Assembly (NCBI GenBank): GCA_963833885.1
Contig: CAWHZU010000013.1
Location: 124,001-188,000, forward strand
Length of the DNA stretch: 64,000 bases
Origin: JASHPR01 sp963833885
Lineage (GTDB): Bacteria > Actinomycetota > Actinomycetes > Streptosporangiales > Streptosporangiaceae
Direction: 5' to 3'
Below the pieces are notes generated by a model. It worked only from the letters and a program-made list of their open reading frames with translations, searched no databases and was not told the origin of the DNA. Both the position numbers and the translations under genes were made by a program. The first letter of the stretch is position 1; each line of letters begins with the position of its first letter. Shown piece by piece: positions 1 to 7,834 of this stretch.

Positions 1-194
1 GGCGTTACGCCCCGGCGCCCGGCGCGCTGGCGCCGCTGGAGCGGGCGATGGACCTGGGTGAGATCAGCGCGCGCGGGGTCGACCGGGTCATCCGGCTGTC
101 CTGGACCGTTGCAGACCTTGGCGGCGTTGACCGTCCGACGGTGGCCGAGATCAGCTATGCGTTGGGCCTGTGGCTGGGCGTCTCCACCCCGTGA
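1..194 (+). CDS. comM: ComM/YifB-family Mg-chelatase-like ATPase, C-terminal end (5' partial)
   Basis: Only the last 63 residues lie in the window, read from base 3 to a TGA. They contain the typical end of the ComM/YifB AAA+ helicase-like family: a leader ending LAPLERAMDLGEISARGVDR, then a helix reading RVIRLSWTVADLGGVDRPTVAEISYALGL, which matches the Mg-chelatase C-terminal lid of this family. ComM proteins promote branch migration of incoming single-stranded DNA in natural transformation. In actinomycetes comM normally lies directly before dprA, which is found here 2 kb downstream. This supports the call and shows that the genes between them are an insertion. Confidence 0.8.
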   Translation, partial: RYAPAPGALAPLERAMDLGEISARGVDRVIRLSWTVADLGGVDRPTVAEISYALGLWLGVSTP

Positions 195-218
195 GCGCGG
201 CCGCCGCCCGGTCGCGGT

Positions 219-437
219 TCAGTGCAGGCCAAACCCGCCGCGGCGCATGCCGTCGAGGAACGCCTGCCATTCGCCTGCGGTGACGATGAGGCTCGGCCCG
301 CCGGGGTCCTTGGAGTCCCGGACGGCCACGACGCCGGACAGGTTGCGGGCAACCTCCACGCACTGGCCGCCATTGCTACCGCTGTAGCTGCTCTTCTGCC
401 AGGCGGCGCGGGACACGTCCACACCCCGCGAGGTCAT
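219..437 (-). CDS. DUF397 small protein, partner of adjacent helix-turn-helix regulator
   Basis: The 72-residue product has the DUF397 hallmarks: an N-terminal WQKSSYSGSNGGQCVEVA block, the central VVAVRDSKDP core, and a terminal SLIVTAGEWQAFLDGMR helix. Its ATG overlaps the stop codon of the upstream helix-turn-helix gene (ATGA), so the pair is probably translationally coupled. DUF397 proteins of Streptomyces are encoded beside WhiJ-type regulators and are thought to modulate them; the biochemical role is not settled. The assignment to DUF397 is firm, and the function is inferred from the neighbours. Confidence 0.88.
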   Translation of the reverse strand: MTSRGVDVSRAAWQKSSYSGSNGGQCVEVARNLSGVVAVRDSKDPGGPSLIVTAGEWQAFLDGMRRGGFGLH

Positions 438-1318
438 CCCGTACCTCTTCCTGCGTCAGCTCGTTCGAGTTCTGCTGCCACCCGCGCGATGAGGTCGATC
501 GACGCCACGGTGCCGAGCGCTTCGGCGCGCAGGTGGTCAAAAACCACTGTATAGCGGCTGACCTCTTCGTCTGCCTCCAGGAACAGGCTGCCGGTTAGGT
601 GCTCCAGGTAAACGACGGTCGGATCGACGGCGTCCGGGAACTCGAGGATCGTGAACGGGCTGATCGGGTGCACGTGAGCTGCTGTAGTGAACGGCAGGAC
701 CTGGAGCGTGACGTTGGGACGCTCGGCTAGCTCGATGAGCCGCCGCAGCTGGGACCGCATGACCGGGGGCCCGCCGACCTGGATCCGGACCACGCTCTCG
801 GCCAGGACCAGCCAGAGGTCGGGCGGGCCGGGCTGGGCGAGGATGTTCTGGCGTTCCATGCGCAGGGCGACCTGCCGGTCGATGTCGTCGGCGCTGCCGG
901 GGTAGGGCGCGGCGCGGAGCACGGCCCTGGCGTACTCCTCGGTCTGCAGCAGGCCCGGTATGACCATGGACTGGAAGTCGCGGAACCGGACCGCCGCCGC
1001 CTCCAGCCCGATGTACGCCTCGAACCAGGCCGGCAGGGCCCGGCCGTACGTGTGCCACCAGCCCTTCTGGCGAGCCTCGCGGGCCAACTGGACCAGCAGG
1101 TCGGCCTCGGCGCCGGTGACGCCGTAGATCTCGAGTAACTCGCGGACGTCGCCTGGCCTGATGCTGATCCGCCCGGTCTCGATCCGGCTGATCCTGGTGC
1201 CGGAGCAGTCCAGGCGATGGCCGACGTCCTCACAGGTCAGGTCCGCTTGCTCACGAAGGCGGCGAAGCTCGATGCCCAGTCGCTTGCGCCTGACGGTCGG
1301 GCTTGGGCTGGCTGCCAT
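434..1318 (-). CDS. XRE-family (DUF5753) transcriptional regulator, WhiJ-like
   Basis: The 294-residue protein starts with a helix-turn-helix (about residues 10-70: RKRLGIELRRLREQADLTCEDVGHRLDCSGTRISRIETG, split here only as a motif). A DUF5753 sensor-like region follows (FQSMVIPGLLQTEEYARAVL, and later LRRLIELAERPNVTLQVLPF). An upstream in-frame ATG exists, but the start at 1318 has a GGAGG ribosome site four to five bases upstream, so it is preferred. The gene is divergent from an ATPase gene and overlaps a DUF397 gene. This trio is the usual arrangement of the WhiJ/AbaA-type developmental regulators. Repeated decamers in the 123-bp divergent gap are candidate operators. Confidence 0.88.
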   Translation of the reverse strand: MAASPSPTVRRKRLGIELRRLREQADLTCEDVGHRLDCSGTRISRIETGRISIRPGDVRELLEIYGVTGAEADLLVQLAREARQKGWWHTYGRALPAWFEAYIGLEAAAVRFRDFQSMVIPGLLQTEEYARAVLRAAPYPGSADDIDRQVALRMERQNILAQPGPPDLWLVLAESVVRIQVGGPPVMRSQLRRLIELAERPNVTLQVLPFTTAAHVHPISPFTILEFPDAVDPTVVYLEHLTGSLFLEADEEVSRYTVVFDHLRAEALGTVASIDLIARVAAELERADAGRGTG

Positions 1319-1360
1319 GATGCCTCCGATCGTGACGCAATTGCGCTCGTTGCTATTTTT

Positions 1361-1425
1361 CGCATCATACGGACACGTATCTTGCCAGTACGCATGATGC
1401 TGGTGCATGCTTTAGCGCATGATAC
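1361..1425. promoter_or_regulatory. Repeated CGCATSATRC boxes in divergent regulatory gap
   Basis: Three related decamers occur between the divergent starts at 1318 and 1441: CGCATCATAC at 1361-1370, CGCATGATGC at 1391-1400 and CGCATGATAC at 1416-1425. They are spaced by 30 and 25 bp. A CGCAATTGCG palindrome lies at 1337-1346. Repeated boxes in a gap between a helix-turn-helix gene and its divergent partner suggest autoregulatory operators. This is inference from position and repetition. Confidence 0.4.
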
Positions 1426-1440
1426 CGGCACGAATCGTAC

Positions 1441-1932
1441 GTGAGCGTGTCGCTGAGCTCTCCGCCGCACCCGGACGTGGCTGACCGGCGGCGTCGACGT
1501 GCCGCCTGGGCGCTGGAGAGTTACCTGGAACTCGGCGCCTACCCCACGGCCGTCCCGTGTGCCCGGCTGCACGCACGGCTGGTGGTCACGGAGTGGGGGC
1601 TTGGCGCTCTCGCCGGCACGGCTGAGCTCATCGTCTCGGAATTGGTGACCAATGCGGTGCGGGCCGCCGACGGGTTGATGCGCAGCGTGTACGAGGGAAG
1701 GCGGCGAGCGGGGTTGCCGCCCGTGCGGCTGTGGCTGCAGTCCGACTACCAGTGCGTGGTCGTGATGGTCTGGGACGCGGGCGATCAGATGCCGCGGCGT
1801 GCGGCCCCGGACGCGGAGTCTCAGGGCGGCAGGGGGCTCTGGCTGGTCGAGGCCCGCAGCGACGAGTGGGGGGCGTTCAAGCGCGAGCACACCAGCGGGA
1901 AGGTGGTCTGGGCGAGGATCACCCACGGGTGA
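1441..1932 (+). CDS. ATP-binding protein, RsbW/anti-sigma-type HATPase_c
   Basis: The 163-residue GHKL-fold protein shows the N-box helix AELIVSELVTNAVRAA (about residues 63-80), an aspartate/glycine G1 segment VVVMVWDAGDQMPRRAA (about 103-120) and a glycine-rich SQGGRGLWLVEARSDEWG G2 segment (about 127-145), ending in KVVWARI. This is the Streptomyces-type single-domain HATPase family related to the SpoIIAB/RsbW kinases that bind sigma factors or anti-anti-sigma factors. It begins with GTG and is divergent from the XRE/DUF397 pair. The partner is unknown, and no STAS gene lies next to it. Confidence 0.82.
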   Translation: MSVSLSSPPHPDVADRRRRRAAWALESYLELGAYPTAVPCARLHARLVVTEWGLGALAGTAELIVSELVTNAVRAADGLMRSVYEGRRRAGLPPVRLWLQSDYQCVVVMVWDAGDQMPRRAAPDAESQGGRGLWLVEARSDEWGAFKREHTSGKVVWARITHG

Positions 1933-2075
1933 GTGTGCGCGGCCGGCGGTGAGGCGCGCAGCCCGTGTTGACGCGCAGCCGGTGTTGACGGGCGGCCGGT
2001 GTTGACGGGCGGCCGGTGTTGACGGGCGGCGGGTGATGAGGCGCGCGGCCGGTGGTGACGCGCGCCCGGTGGTGA
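1932..2075. repeat. Imperfect 17-19 bp tandem repeats ending GGTGNTGAC
   Basis: About eight consecutive units fill most of the gap after the ATPase gene. The clearest are three nearly identical copies of GGGCGGCCGGTGTTGAC (17 bp), with diverged neighbours ending GTGATGAG or GGTGGTGAC. The array ends just before a TAG. It sits between the regulatory island and dprA and is not part of a recognisable gene. Variable-number change between strains would be expected. Confidence 0.7.
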
Positions 2076-2211
2076 CTAGCACCCGGGACCGACAAATCGG
2101 CAGGGGTTTTGCACAGCCGGGCCGGTGCCGTCGCTCCGGTCCACAGCAGGCGACTGGTGCGAGCGGCCTCGGCCAGGCCTCCGGCAGGCTCAGATGCCGG
2201 AGGTGGTGACG

Positions 2212-3375
2212 GTGAACAGCAAGATCGGGCGGGTCGGCCCGGAGCGGCAGGCCCGGGTGATGCTCAGCTTTCTCGCCGAGCCGGGGGAGCCGGCGCTCGG
2301 GGCGCTATTACGCGTATGCACCCCGGCCGAGATCGTCGCCGCGGTGTCATCGGAGCGGGAGCCGGGCGCGGTGCTGCCCGCGGCTGGACGCGGCATCGCC
2401 GGCGTGGCCCGTGCGTTCGCCCGGTGGCGCGCTCGCCTCGGCCAGCTCCCGTCCCCGGAGAGACTGGCCGGCTGGCAGCGTGACGGCATGCGGCTGGTGT
2501 CCCCGGGCGAATCCGAGTGGCCGACACGGCTGGACGACCTGGGCGACGCGCGGCCGCTGATGCTGTGGGCGCAGGGCAGCGCGGACCTGCGGTTCGCCTG
2601 TCTGCGATCGGTCTCGGTCGTGGGAGCCCGCGCCGCGACCGGCTACGGCCAGCACGTGGCGACGGAGATGTCGGCGGCGCTTGCCGAGCGCGGCTGGTGC
2701 GTGATCTCCGGCGGCGCCTACGGCATCGACGCCGGGGCGCACCGCGGGGCGCTCGGAGCCGAGGGGGTGACGGTCGCGGTGCTGGCCAGCGGGCTCAGCT
2801 ACGGCTACCCCAAGGGCCACCACGAGCTGTTTGCCGCCGTCGCCGGGCAGGGAGTCATGATCAGCGAGTGGCCGCCCGACCGGGCGCCGTCCAGGCCGGG
2901 ATTCCTGGTCCGCAACCGGGTCATCGCGGCCCTGAGCTGCGGCACCGTCGTGGTGGAAGCGGCGCTGCGCAGCGGGGCGCTGAGCACCGCCCGGCACGCG
3001 AGGGACATCTCCCGCCCGCTGATGGCGGTGCCGGGGCCGGTGACCTCGCGCCAGTCGGAAGGCTGCCACGAGGTCATCCGTGAGTGGGGCGCCGTGCTGG
3101 TGACCCGGGCCCAGGACGTCATCGAGAACGTGTCGCCGGCCGGGGAGGGACTGGCCACCAGGCGCCGCGGCCCGGCCTGTTCCCGTGACAACCTGGATCC
3201 GGAAACCACCGCCGTGCTCGAGGCCATCCCGGCCCGCGGCGGCGCGGGCACCGCCGCGATCGCAATCACCGCCGGGGTCGACCTGAACACAGCGATCCGC
3301 TGCCTCGGCGCGCTGGCAGCCACCGGCTTCATCGAACGCTGCCCACGGGGCTGGCGGCTGCGGAAGAACACCTGA
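2212..3375 (+). CDS. dprA: DNA-processing protein DprA (Smf)
   Basis: DprA protects incoming single-stranded DNA and loads RecA. The 387-residue product has the DprA Rossmann-fold core: SVVGARAATGYGQHVATEMSAALAERG, then VISGGAYGIDAGAHRGAL, a later SEWPPDRAPSRPGFLVRNRVIAALS, and VVVEAALRSGALSTARHA. A C-terminal winged-helix-like region ends IAITAGVDLNTAIRCLGALAATGFIER. In-frame starts exist at 2125 (GTG) and 2194 (ATG). The GTG at 2212 has GGAGG eight bases upstream and gives the usual family N-terminus, so it is chosen. The gene belongs after comM, from which it is separated here by the inserted regulatory island. Confidence 0.93.
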   Translation: MNSKIGRVGPERQARVMLSFLAEPGEPALGALLRVCTPAEIVAAVSSEREPGAVLPAAGRGIAGVARAFARWRARLGQLPSPERLAGWQRDGMRLVSPGESEWPTRLDDLGDARPLMLWAQGSADLRFACLRSVSVVGARAATGYGQHVATEMSAALAERGWCVISGGAYGIDAGAHRGALGAEGVTVAVLASGLSYGYPKGHHELFAAVAGQGVMISEWPPDRAPSRPGFLVRNRVIAALSCGTVVVEAALRSGALSTARHARDISRPLMAVPGPVTSRQSEGCHEVIREWGAVLVTRAQDVIENVSPAGEGLATRRRGPACSRDNLDPETTAVLEAIPARGGAGTAAIAITAGVDLNTAIRCLGALAATGFIERCPRGWRLRKNT

Positions 3376-3426
3376 CACGCGCCGCGGCTACCGGAACCCG
3401 GCGGGAAATCACCGCACACTTGGGAC

Positions 3427-4392
3427 ATGACCGCCACCGTGCCCGCCGCCGTACCGGAGCCAGGGCTGCCCGACTGGGCCGTCGGCCGCCTGGCCGCGTT
3501 CGAGCGGCACCTGACGGCCGAGCGCGGGCTGTCGACGCACACGGTGCGTGCGTACCTGGGTGACGTCGGCGCGTTGCTCGAGCATGCCTGCGCGTGCGGC
3601 CTCGACGACGTCGCCGGGTTGGACATCCACGTCATCCGGGCCTGGCTGGGGGCGCAGCACGCCAGCGGGATGACGCGAGCCACGCTGGCCCGCCGGGCCG
3701 CGGCCACCCGGGCGTTCACCGCCCTCGGGTACTCGCGCGGGTGGCTGGCCAGCGACCCGGGGCCGTTGCTCGCCACCCCCAAGGCCGCTCGTCATCTGCC
3801 GGACGTCCTGGGCCAAGACCAGATAGCCGCGGTGCTCGCGGCCAGCGAGGCTCCGCCGCAGGCCGCCGCCGAACCGCGCGAGGCCGCAATCGCGGCGCGG
3901 GACACCGCGATCATGGAGCTCCTCTATGCGTCCGGGATTCGGGTCAGCGAGCTGTGCGGGCTCGACGTCGGCGACATCGACGACGAACGCCGGACCGTCC
4001 GCGTCCTCGGCAAGGGCAACAAGGAGCGCGTCGTCCCGATCGGCGTTCCCGCGGCGCGGGCAGTGCGGCGGTGGCAGGAAACCGGACGTCCGCTGCTGGT
4101 CGCCGAGCGATCGGGCGCTGCGCTGTACCTTGGCGCGCGCGGCGGCCGCCTCGACCCGCGGACGGCGCGCCGGGTTGTGCACGCGAGGATCGCCGCGGCC
4201 GGGTCCGTCCCTGACACCGGGCCGCACGGCCTGCGGCACAGCGCGGCGACGCATCTGCTCGAGGGCGGCGCGGATCTGCGCAGCGTGCAGGAGATCCTCG
4301 GCCACGCGTCGCTATCCAGCACCCAGATCTATACGCACGTATCGGTGGAGCGCCTCCTGGCGGCCTACCGCCAGGCACACCCGCGGGCCTGA
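3427..4392 (+). CDS. xerC: Tyrosine recombinase XerC
   Basis: The 321-residue site-specific recombinase resolves chromosome dimers at dif. The SAM-like core-binding domain (residues about 15-110, LAAFERHLTAERGLSTHTVRAYLGDV) is followed by the catalytic domain. Its residues are visible: Arg in ASGIRVSELCGL, Lys in GKGNKERVVPI, HGLRH, GHASLSSTQIYTH with the terminal His and the nucleophilic Tyr. It lies 51 bp after dprA and before rpsB, which is the normal actinomycete position, so this is the housekeeping Xer enzyme and not a phage integrase. Confidence 0.93.
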   Translation: MTATVPAAVPEPGLPDWAVGRLAAFERHLTAERGLSTHTVRAYLGDVGALLEHACACGLDDVAGLDIHVIRAWLGAQHASGMTRATLARRAAATRAFTALGYSRGWLASDPGPLLATPKAARHLPDVLGQDQIAAVLAASEAPPQAAAEPREAAIAARDTAIMELLYASGIRVSELCGLDVGDIDDERRTVRVLGKGNKERVVPIGVPAARAVRRWQETGRPLLVAERSGAALYLGARGGRLDPRTARRVVHARIAAAGSVPDTGPHGLRHSAATHLLEGGADLRSVQEILGHASLSSTQIYTHVSVERLLAAYRQAHPRA

Positions 4393-4758
4393 GCCTCTTT
4401 GGCCGTGCGCGCTTTATACTGGCCGGGCCTCGCGCCGCCCGCGCGCCTCGCGCCCACGCCGCCTGCCGTCTGCTCTCTTCTTGCGCGAGGGACAGCTTCG
4501 GCGAACCGGCGTCCGCGCCTGCGGGGCATGTAGACTACGCAAGGGCTGTCAACGTCGCGCAGATCCGCGCACGGCGACGGCCCAAAATTCGCGCGCCCGC
4601 CTTGCCGCTCATGATGTCGGATACCGGCATCCGGCGGAACGCAACTCACCGGTCCGCGGGATCATCCATCCCGCGGCGAGTGCGTACGGGCGCCAGGCAA
4701 CAACCGAGAGGCGCCCAGGCCCGCGGGCGGGCGCACGAAAAGGAAAGGGGACACCGGC
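4393..4758 (+). other. 366-bp leader/promoter region of rpsB-tsf
   Basis: No gene is visible here. The stretch lies between xerC and rpsB and must carry the promoter of the ribosomal S2/EF-Ts operon. Minus-ten-like hexamers are seen as TATACT at 4415-4420 and TAGACT at 4531-4536, but neither has a convincing minus-35 element at the right distance. If the second is used, the leader is more than 200 nt, long enough for an autoregulatory S2-binding structure. That structure was not demonstrated. Confidence 0.4.
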
Positions 4759-5913
4759 ATGGCACCGGTCGTCACCATGCGACAGCTGCTCGAGAGCGGC
4801 GTGCATTTCGGGCATCAGACCCGGCGATGGAACCCGAAGATGAAGCGGTTCATCTTCACCGAGCGCAACGGCATCTACATCATCGACCTCCAGCAGTCGC
4901 TGGACTTCATCGACCGCGCCTACGAGTTCATCAAGGAGACCGTCGCGCACGGCGGCTCCGTCCTCTACGTCGGCACCAAGAAGCAGGCGCAGGAGGCGAT
5001 CGCGGAGCAGGCGCGCCGGGTTGGCATGCCGTTCGTGAACCAGCGCTGGCTCGGCGGCATGCTGACCAACTTCACCACCGTGTACAAGCGCCTGCAGCGG
5101 CTCAAGGAACTCGAAGAGATCGACTTCGACGACGTGGCTGGCTCGTCCCTCACCAAGAAGGAACTGCTGCACCTCAAGCGGGAGCGGGACAAGCTGGAGC
5201 GCTCGCTCGGCGGCATCAGGGACATGGCCCGGGTCCCGAGCGCGCTCTGGGTGGTCGACACCAAGAAGGAGCACATCGCGGTCAGCGAGGCCCGCAAGCT
5301 CGGCATCCCGGTGGTCGCGATCCTCGACACCAACTGCGATCCCGACGAGGTGACCTACCCGATTCCGGGAAATGACGACGCGATCCGCAGCGTTGCACTC
5401 CTTACCAGGGTGGTCGCGGATGCGGTGGCCGACGGCCTGATCGCGCGCGCGGGGGCGGCAGCGGGCGAGGAGAAGCCGGCCGCGCCAGCGGACGGTGTGC
5501 TGGGCGCCGCGGAGCCGCTCGCCGAATGGGAGCGTGCGCTGCTCGAGGGCAGGCCCGCCGACGGGAACGGCACCGCCGCCACCAACGGGACGCCGGCCGC
5601 AGCCACCGACATCGTGCCAGCGGACAGCGCGCCTGCAGCCAGCGAAGCGGCGCCGGCGGACAGCGCGCCTGCAGCGACCGATGCGGCGCCGGCGGACATC
5701 ACGACCGCAGCCACCGATGCGGCGCCGGCGGACACCGCGCCTGCGGCCACCGATGCGGCGCCAGCGGACACCGCGCCTGCGGCCACCGATGCGGCGCCAG
5801 CGGACACCGCGACCGCAGCGGCCCCGGCTGCCGAGGGCACCGCCACGGACAGCGCGGCGGTCACCGAGGACGCGCTGGCCGAGTCCGCGGAGCCAGCGCC
5901 AGAATCGGCCTGA
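4759..5913 (+). CDS. rpsB: 30S ribosomal protein S2 with long repetitive C-terminal tail
   Basis: Residues 1 to about 235 are canonical S2: MRQLLESGVHFGHQTRRWNPKMKRFIF, YVGTKKQAQEAIAEQA, NQRWLGGMLTNF, and PVVAILDTNCDPDEVTYPIPGNDDAIRS. The protein then runs to 384 residues, about 100 more than most actinobacterial S2 proteins, through an Ala/Pro/Asp/Thr-rich tail holding six 12-residue repeats (PADTAPAATDAA type). The start follows an AAGGAAAGGGG purine stretch. It is the first gene of the rpsB-tsf-pyrH-frr-cdsA series. The core is certain; the tail's role is unknown. Confidence 0.97.
   Translation: MAPVVTMRQLLESGVHFGHQTRRWNPKMKRFIFTERNGIYIIDLQQSLDFIDRAYEFIKETVAHGGSVLYVGTKKQAQEAIAEQARRVGMPFVNQRWLGGMLTNFTTVYKRLQRLKELEEIDFDDVAGSSLTKKELLHLKRERDKLERSLGGIRDMARVPSALWVVDTKKEHIAVSEARKLGIPVVAILDTNCDPDEVTYPIPGNDDAIRSVALLTRVVADAVADGLIARAGAAAGEEKPAAPADGVLGAAEPLAEWERALLEGRPADGNGTAATNGTPAAATDIVPADSAPAASEAAPADSAPAATDAAPADITTAATDAAPADTAPAATDAAPADTAPAATDAAPADTATAAAPAAEGTATDSAAVTEDALAESAEPAPESA
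5617..5832 (+). repeat. Six 36-bp tandem repeats in the 3' end of rpsB
   Basis: Six in-frame units of 36 bp encode PADSAPAASEAA, PADSAPAATDAA, PADITTAATDAA, PADTAPAATDAA (twice) and PADTATAAAPAA. Two adjacent units are almost identical at the DNA level, which points to recent unit duplication. The repeat makes an acidic, disordered tail on ribosomal protein S2. Confidence 0.9.
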
Positions 5914-5991
5914 CCCGGGGATCCGGAGGGCCGCCCGGCGGCCCGCCGGGCTGCTGGCTGCAACCACAGCGTGAGAGATAGAGATGAGGAC

Positions 5992-6825
5992 ATGGAATAC
6001 AGCGCAGCGGATGTAAAGCGGCTCCGTGAGCAGACGGGCGCGGGCATGCTCGACTGCAGGAATGCGCTCGTCGAGGCCCCGGACTACGAGGCCGCAGTGG
6101 AACTCCTGCGGGTAAAGGGGGCCAAGGACGTCAACAAGCGGGCCCAGCGCACCGCGGCCCAGGGGCTGGTCACCGCCGCACTCGAGGGGAACAGCGAGGG
6201 CGTGCTCCTCGAGCTCAACTGCGAGACCGACTTTGTCGCGAAGACCGAGCTCTTCCAGCAGGTGGCGGCCGACATCGCGAAGGCGGCGCTGGCCTCGGAC
6301 GCCGCGGACAGGCTGGGCGTGCTCGGCCTGGAAGTCAGGCCCGGCCAGACCGCCCAGCAGCTCATCGAGGAGGCAGGCGCCTCGCTCAAGGAGAAGGTGG
6401 AGGTCGGCAGGTTCGCCCGGTTCGAGGGCGGCTATATCGCCAGCTACCTGCACAAGTCCGACCCCGCGCTGCCGCCGACCCTCGGCGTGCTGGTCCAGCT
6501 TGAGTCGGGAGCCGCTGACGTGGCCCAGGACGTAGCACACCAGGTCGCCGCGATGCGGCCGCGTTACGTCACCCGCGAGGAGGTGCCGGCGGACGTCATC
6601 GAGCAGGAGCGAAGGATCGCCGAGCAGGTGACCCGCGAGGAGGGCAAGCCGGAGGCTGCGATCGGCAAGATCGTGGAAGGCCGCGTGAACGCGTTCCTGA
6701 AGGACATCGTGCTCACCGAGCAGGCGTCGGTGAGGGACCAGAAGAAGCCGGTCAGCAGGCTGCTGGCGGAGCACGGTGCCCGCGTGCAGGCGTTTGCCCG
6801 GTTCCAGATCGGGCAGGCCGGCTGA
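5992..6825 (+). CDS. tsf: Translation elongation factor Ts
   Basis: EF-Ts is the nucleotide exchange factor for EF-Tu. The 277-residue product begins MEYSAADVKRLREQTGAGMLDCRNALVEA, the conserved EF-Ts N-terminus with the UBA-like helix. The core LELNCETDFVAKTELFQ and the C-terminal EQASVRDQKKPVSRLLAE follow. An in-frame GTG lies 21 bases upstream, but ATG 5992 with GATGAGGA just before it gives the family start. It lies 78 bp after rpsB, in the same order as in other actinomycetes. Confidence 0.96.
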   Translation: MEYSAADVKRLREQTGAGMLDCRNALVEAPDYEAAVELLRVKGAKDVNKRAQRTAAQGLVTAALEGNSEGVLLELNCETDFVAKTELFQQVAADIAKAALASDAADRLGVLGLEVRPGQTAQQLIEEAGASLKEKVEVGRFARFEGGYIASYLHKSDPALPPTLGVLVQLESGAADVAQDVAHQVAAMRPRYVTREEVPADVIEQERRIAEQVTREEGKPEAAIGKIVEGRVNAFLKDIVLTEQASVRDQKKPVSRLLAEHGARVQAFARFQIGQAG

Positions 6826-6873
6826 CCCAGCCGAGGATCCAGCGCGTGGCCAGCCGTCAGGAAGGATGCGCCC

Positions 6874-7731
6874 GTGCAGCAGGGCAGCACCCCGGCGGGG
6901 AACAGCACCCCGGCAGAGGAGATCGCTGCTGCCAATGGAATGGCGCCCGCTGACGACGCGGGCGCCGTGCTGCGGGCAGCAGCCGGCGACACCTCTGTGC
7001 CAGGGGAGGCGCATCCGCCCTGGCACCGTGTGGTGTTGAAGCTCTCCGGAGAGGCTTTCGCCGGCGGCGAGCCGCTTGGGATCTCCCCGGACGCCGTGGT
7101 GCACATCGCCAAGGAGGTCTCGTCGGCCGCCCGCGAAGGCATCCAGGTAGCAGCCGTTGTCGGCGGCGGGAACATGTTCCGCGGCGCGGTCTTGTCGCAG
7201 CGCGGCATCGACCGGTCCCGTGCCGACTACATGGGGATGCTGGGTACGGTCATCAACTGCCTGGCTCTGCAGGACGTGCTCGAGAAGCTGGGCGTGGAGA
7301 CCCGGGTGCAGACGGCGATCACCATGGGCCAGGTCGCCGAGCCCTACATACCGCGGCGGGCGATCCGGCACCTGGAGAAGGGCCGGGTCGTGATCTTCGG
7401 CGCAGGCCTGGGCGCGCCGTTCTTCTCCACCGACACCGCCGCGGCCCAGCGTGCCCTGGAGATCGGGGCTGAGGCGGTGCTCAAGGGCACCCAGGTCGAC
7501 GGCGTATACGACGCCGACCCCCGGGAGATGCCGGACGCGATCCGTTTTCACCGCCTCGACTATGGCGAGGTGCTCCGGCGCGAGCTAAGGTTCATGGATG
7601 CCACGGCGGTTAGCCTGTGCATGGACAATGACCTCCCGATCGTGGTCTTTGACCTGATGCGCGAGGGAAACGTGGTGCGGGCAGTGCGCGGTGAGCGGAT
7701 CGGAACGCTCGTGAGCCGGTTCGCGCACTGA
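6874..7731 (+). CDS. pyrH: UMP kinase with N-terminal extension
   Basis: PyrH phosphorylates UMP to UDP. The catalytic amino-acid-kinase fold starts at HRVVLKLSGEAFAGGEPLGI (about residue 50), continues with VVGGGNMFRGAVLSQ and the KGTQVDGVYDADPREMPDA acceptor/ATP region, and ends at NVVRAVRGERIGTLVS. At 285 residues it is about 45 longer than typical PyrH. The extra N-terminus is Ala/Gly/Pro-rich, without a domain. The GTG start has AAGGA seven bases upstream. An internal ATG at 6940 would remove about half the extension. Confidence 0.93.
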   Translation: MQQGSTPAGNSTPAEEIAAANGMAPADDAGAVLRAAAGDTSVPGEAHPPWHRVVLKLSGEAFAGGEPLGISPDAVVHIAKEVSSAAREGIQVAAVVGGGNMFRGAVLSQRGIDRSRADYMGMLGTVINCLALQDVLEKLGVETRVQTAITMGQVAEPYIPRRAIRHLEKGRVVIFGAGLGAPFFSTDTAAAQRALEIGAEAVLKGTQVDGVYDADPREMPDAIRFHRLDYGEVLRRELRFMDATAVSLCMDNDLPIVVFDLMREGNVVRAVRGERIGTLVSRFAH

Positions 7732-7834
7732 GCGCCCGGCGTGGCATGATTCCCGGGCCGGGGCGCACCATGAGAACAGGCGGTGCGCGGGCAGTGTGCG
7801 CACCGGACGCCAACGCAAGGCAAGGGGTGCCGGA

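Noticed and set aside
3427..4392. xerC as a phage or element integrase responsible for the cargo units
   Set aside because: It lies in the conserved dprA-rpsB position with housekeeping XerC features, 8 kb from the units, and the units have inverted terminal ends and 5-bp flanks, unlike XerC/dif sites.
4440..4758. rpsB leader as a known riboswitch
   Set aside because: No recognisable riboswitch consensus is visible by eye; only a plain long leader can be supported.
4609..7551. Long open frame on the minus strand over rpsB, tsf and pyrH
   Set aside because: It is the shadow of well-supported genes on the other strand. Its composition (Arg/Gly/Pro/His) is typical of antisense frames in GC-rich DNA.
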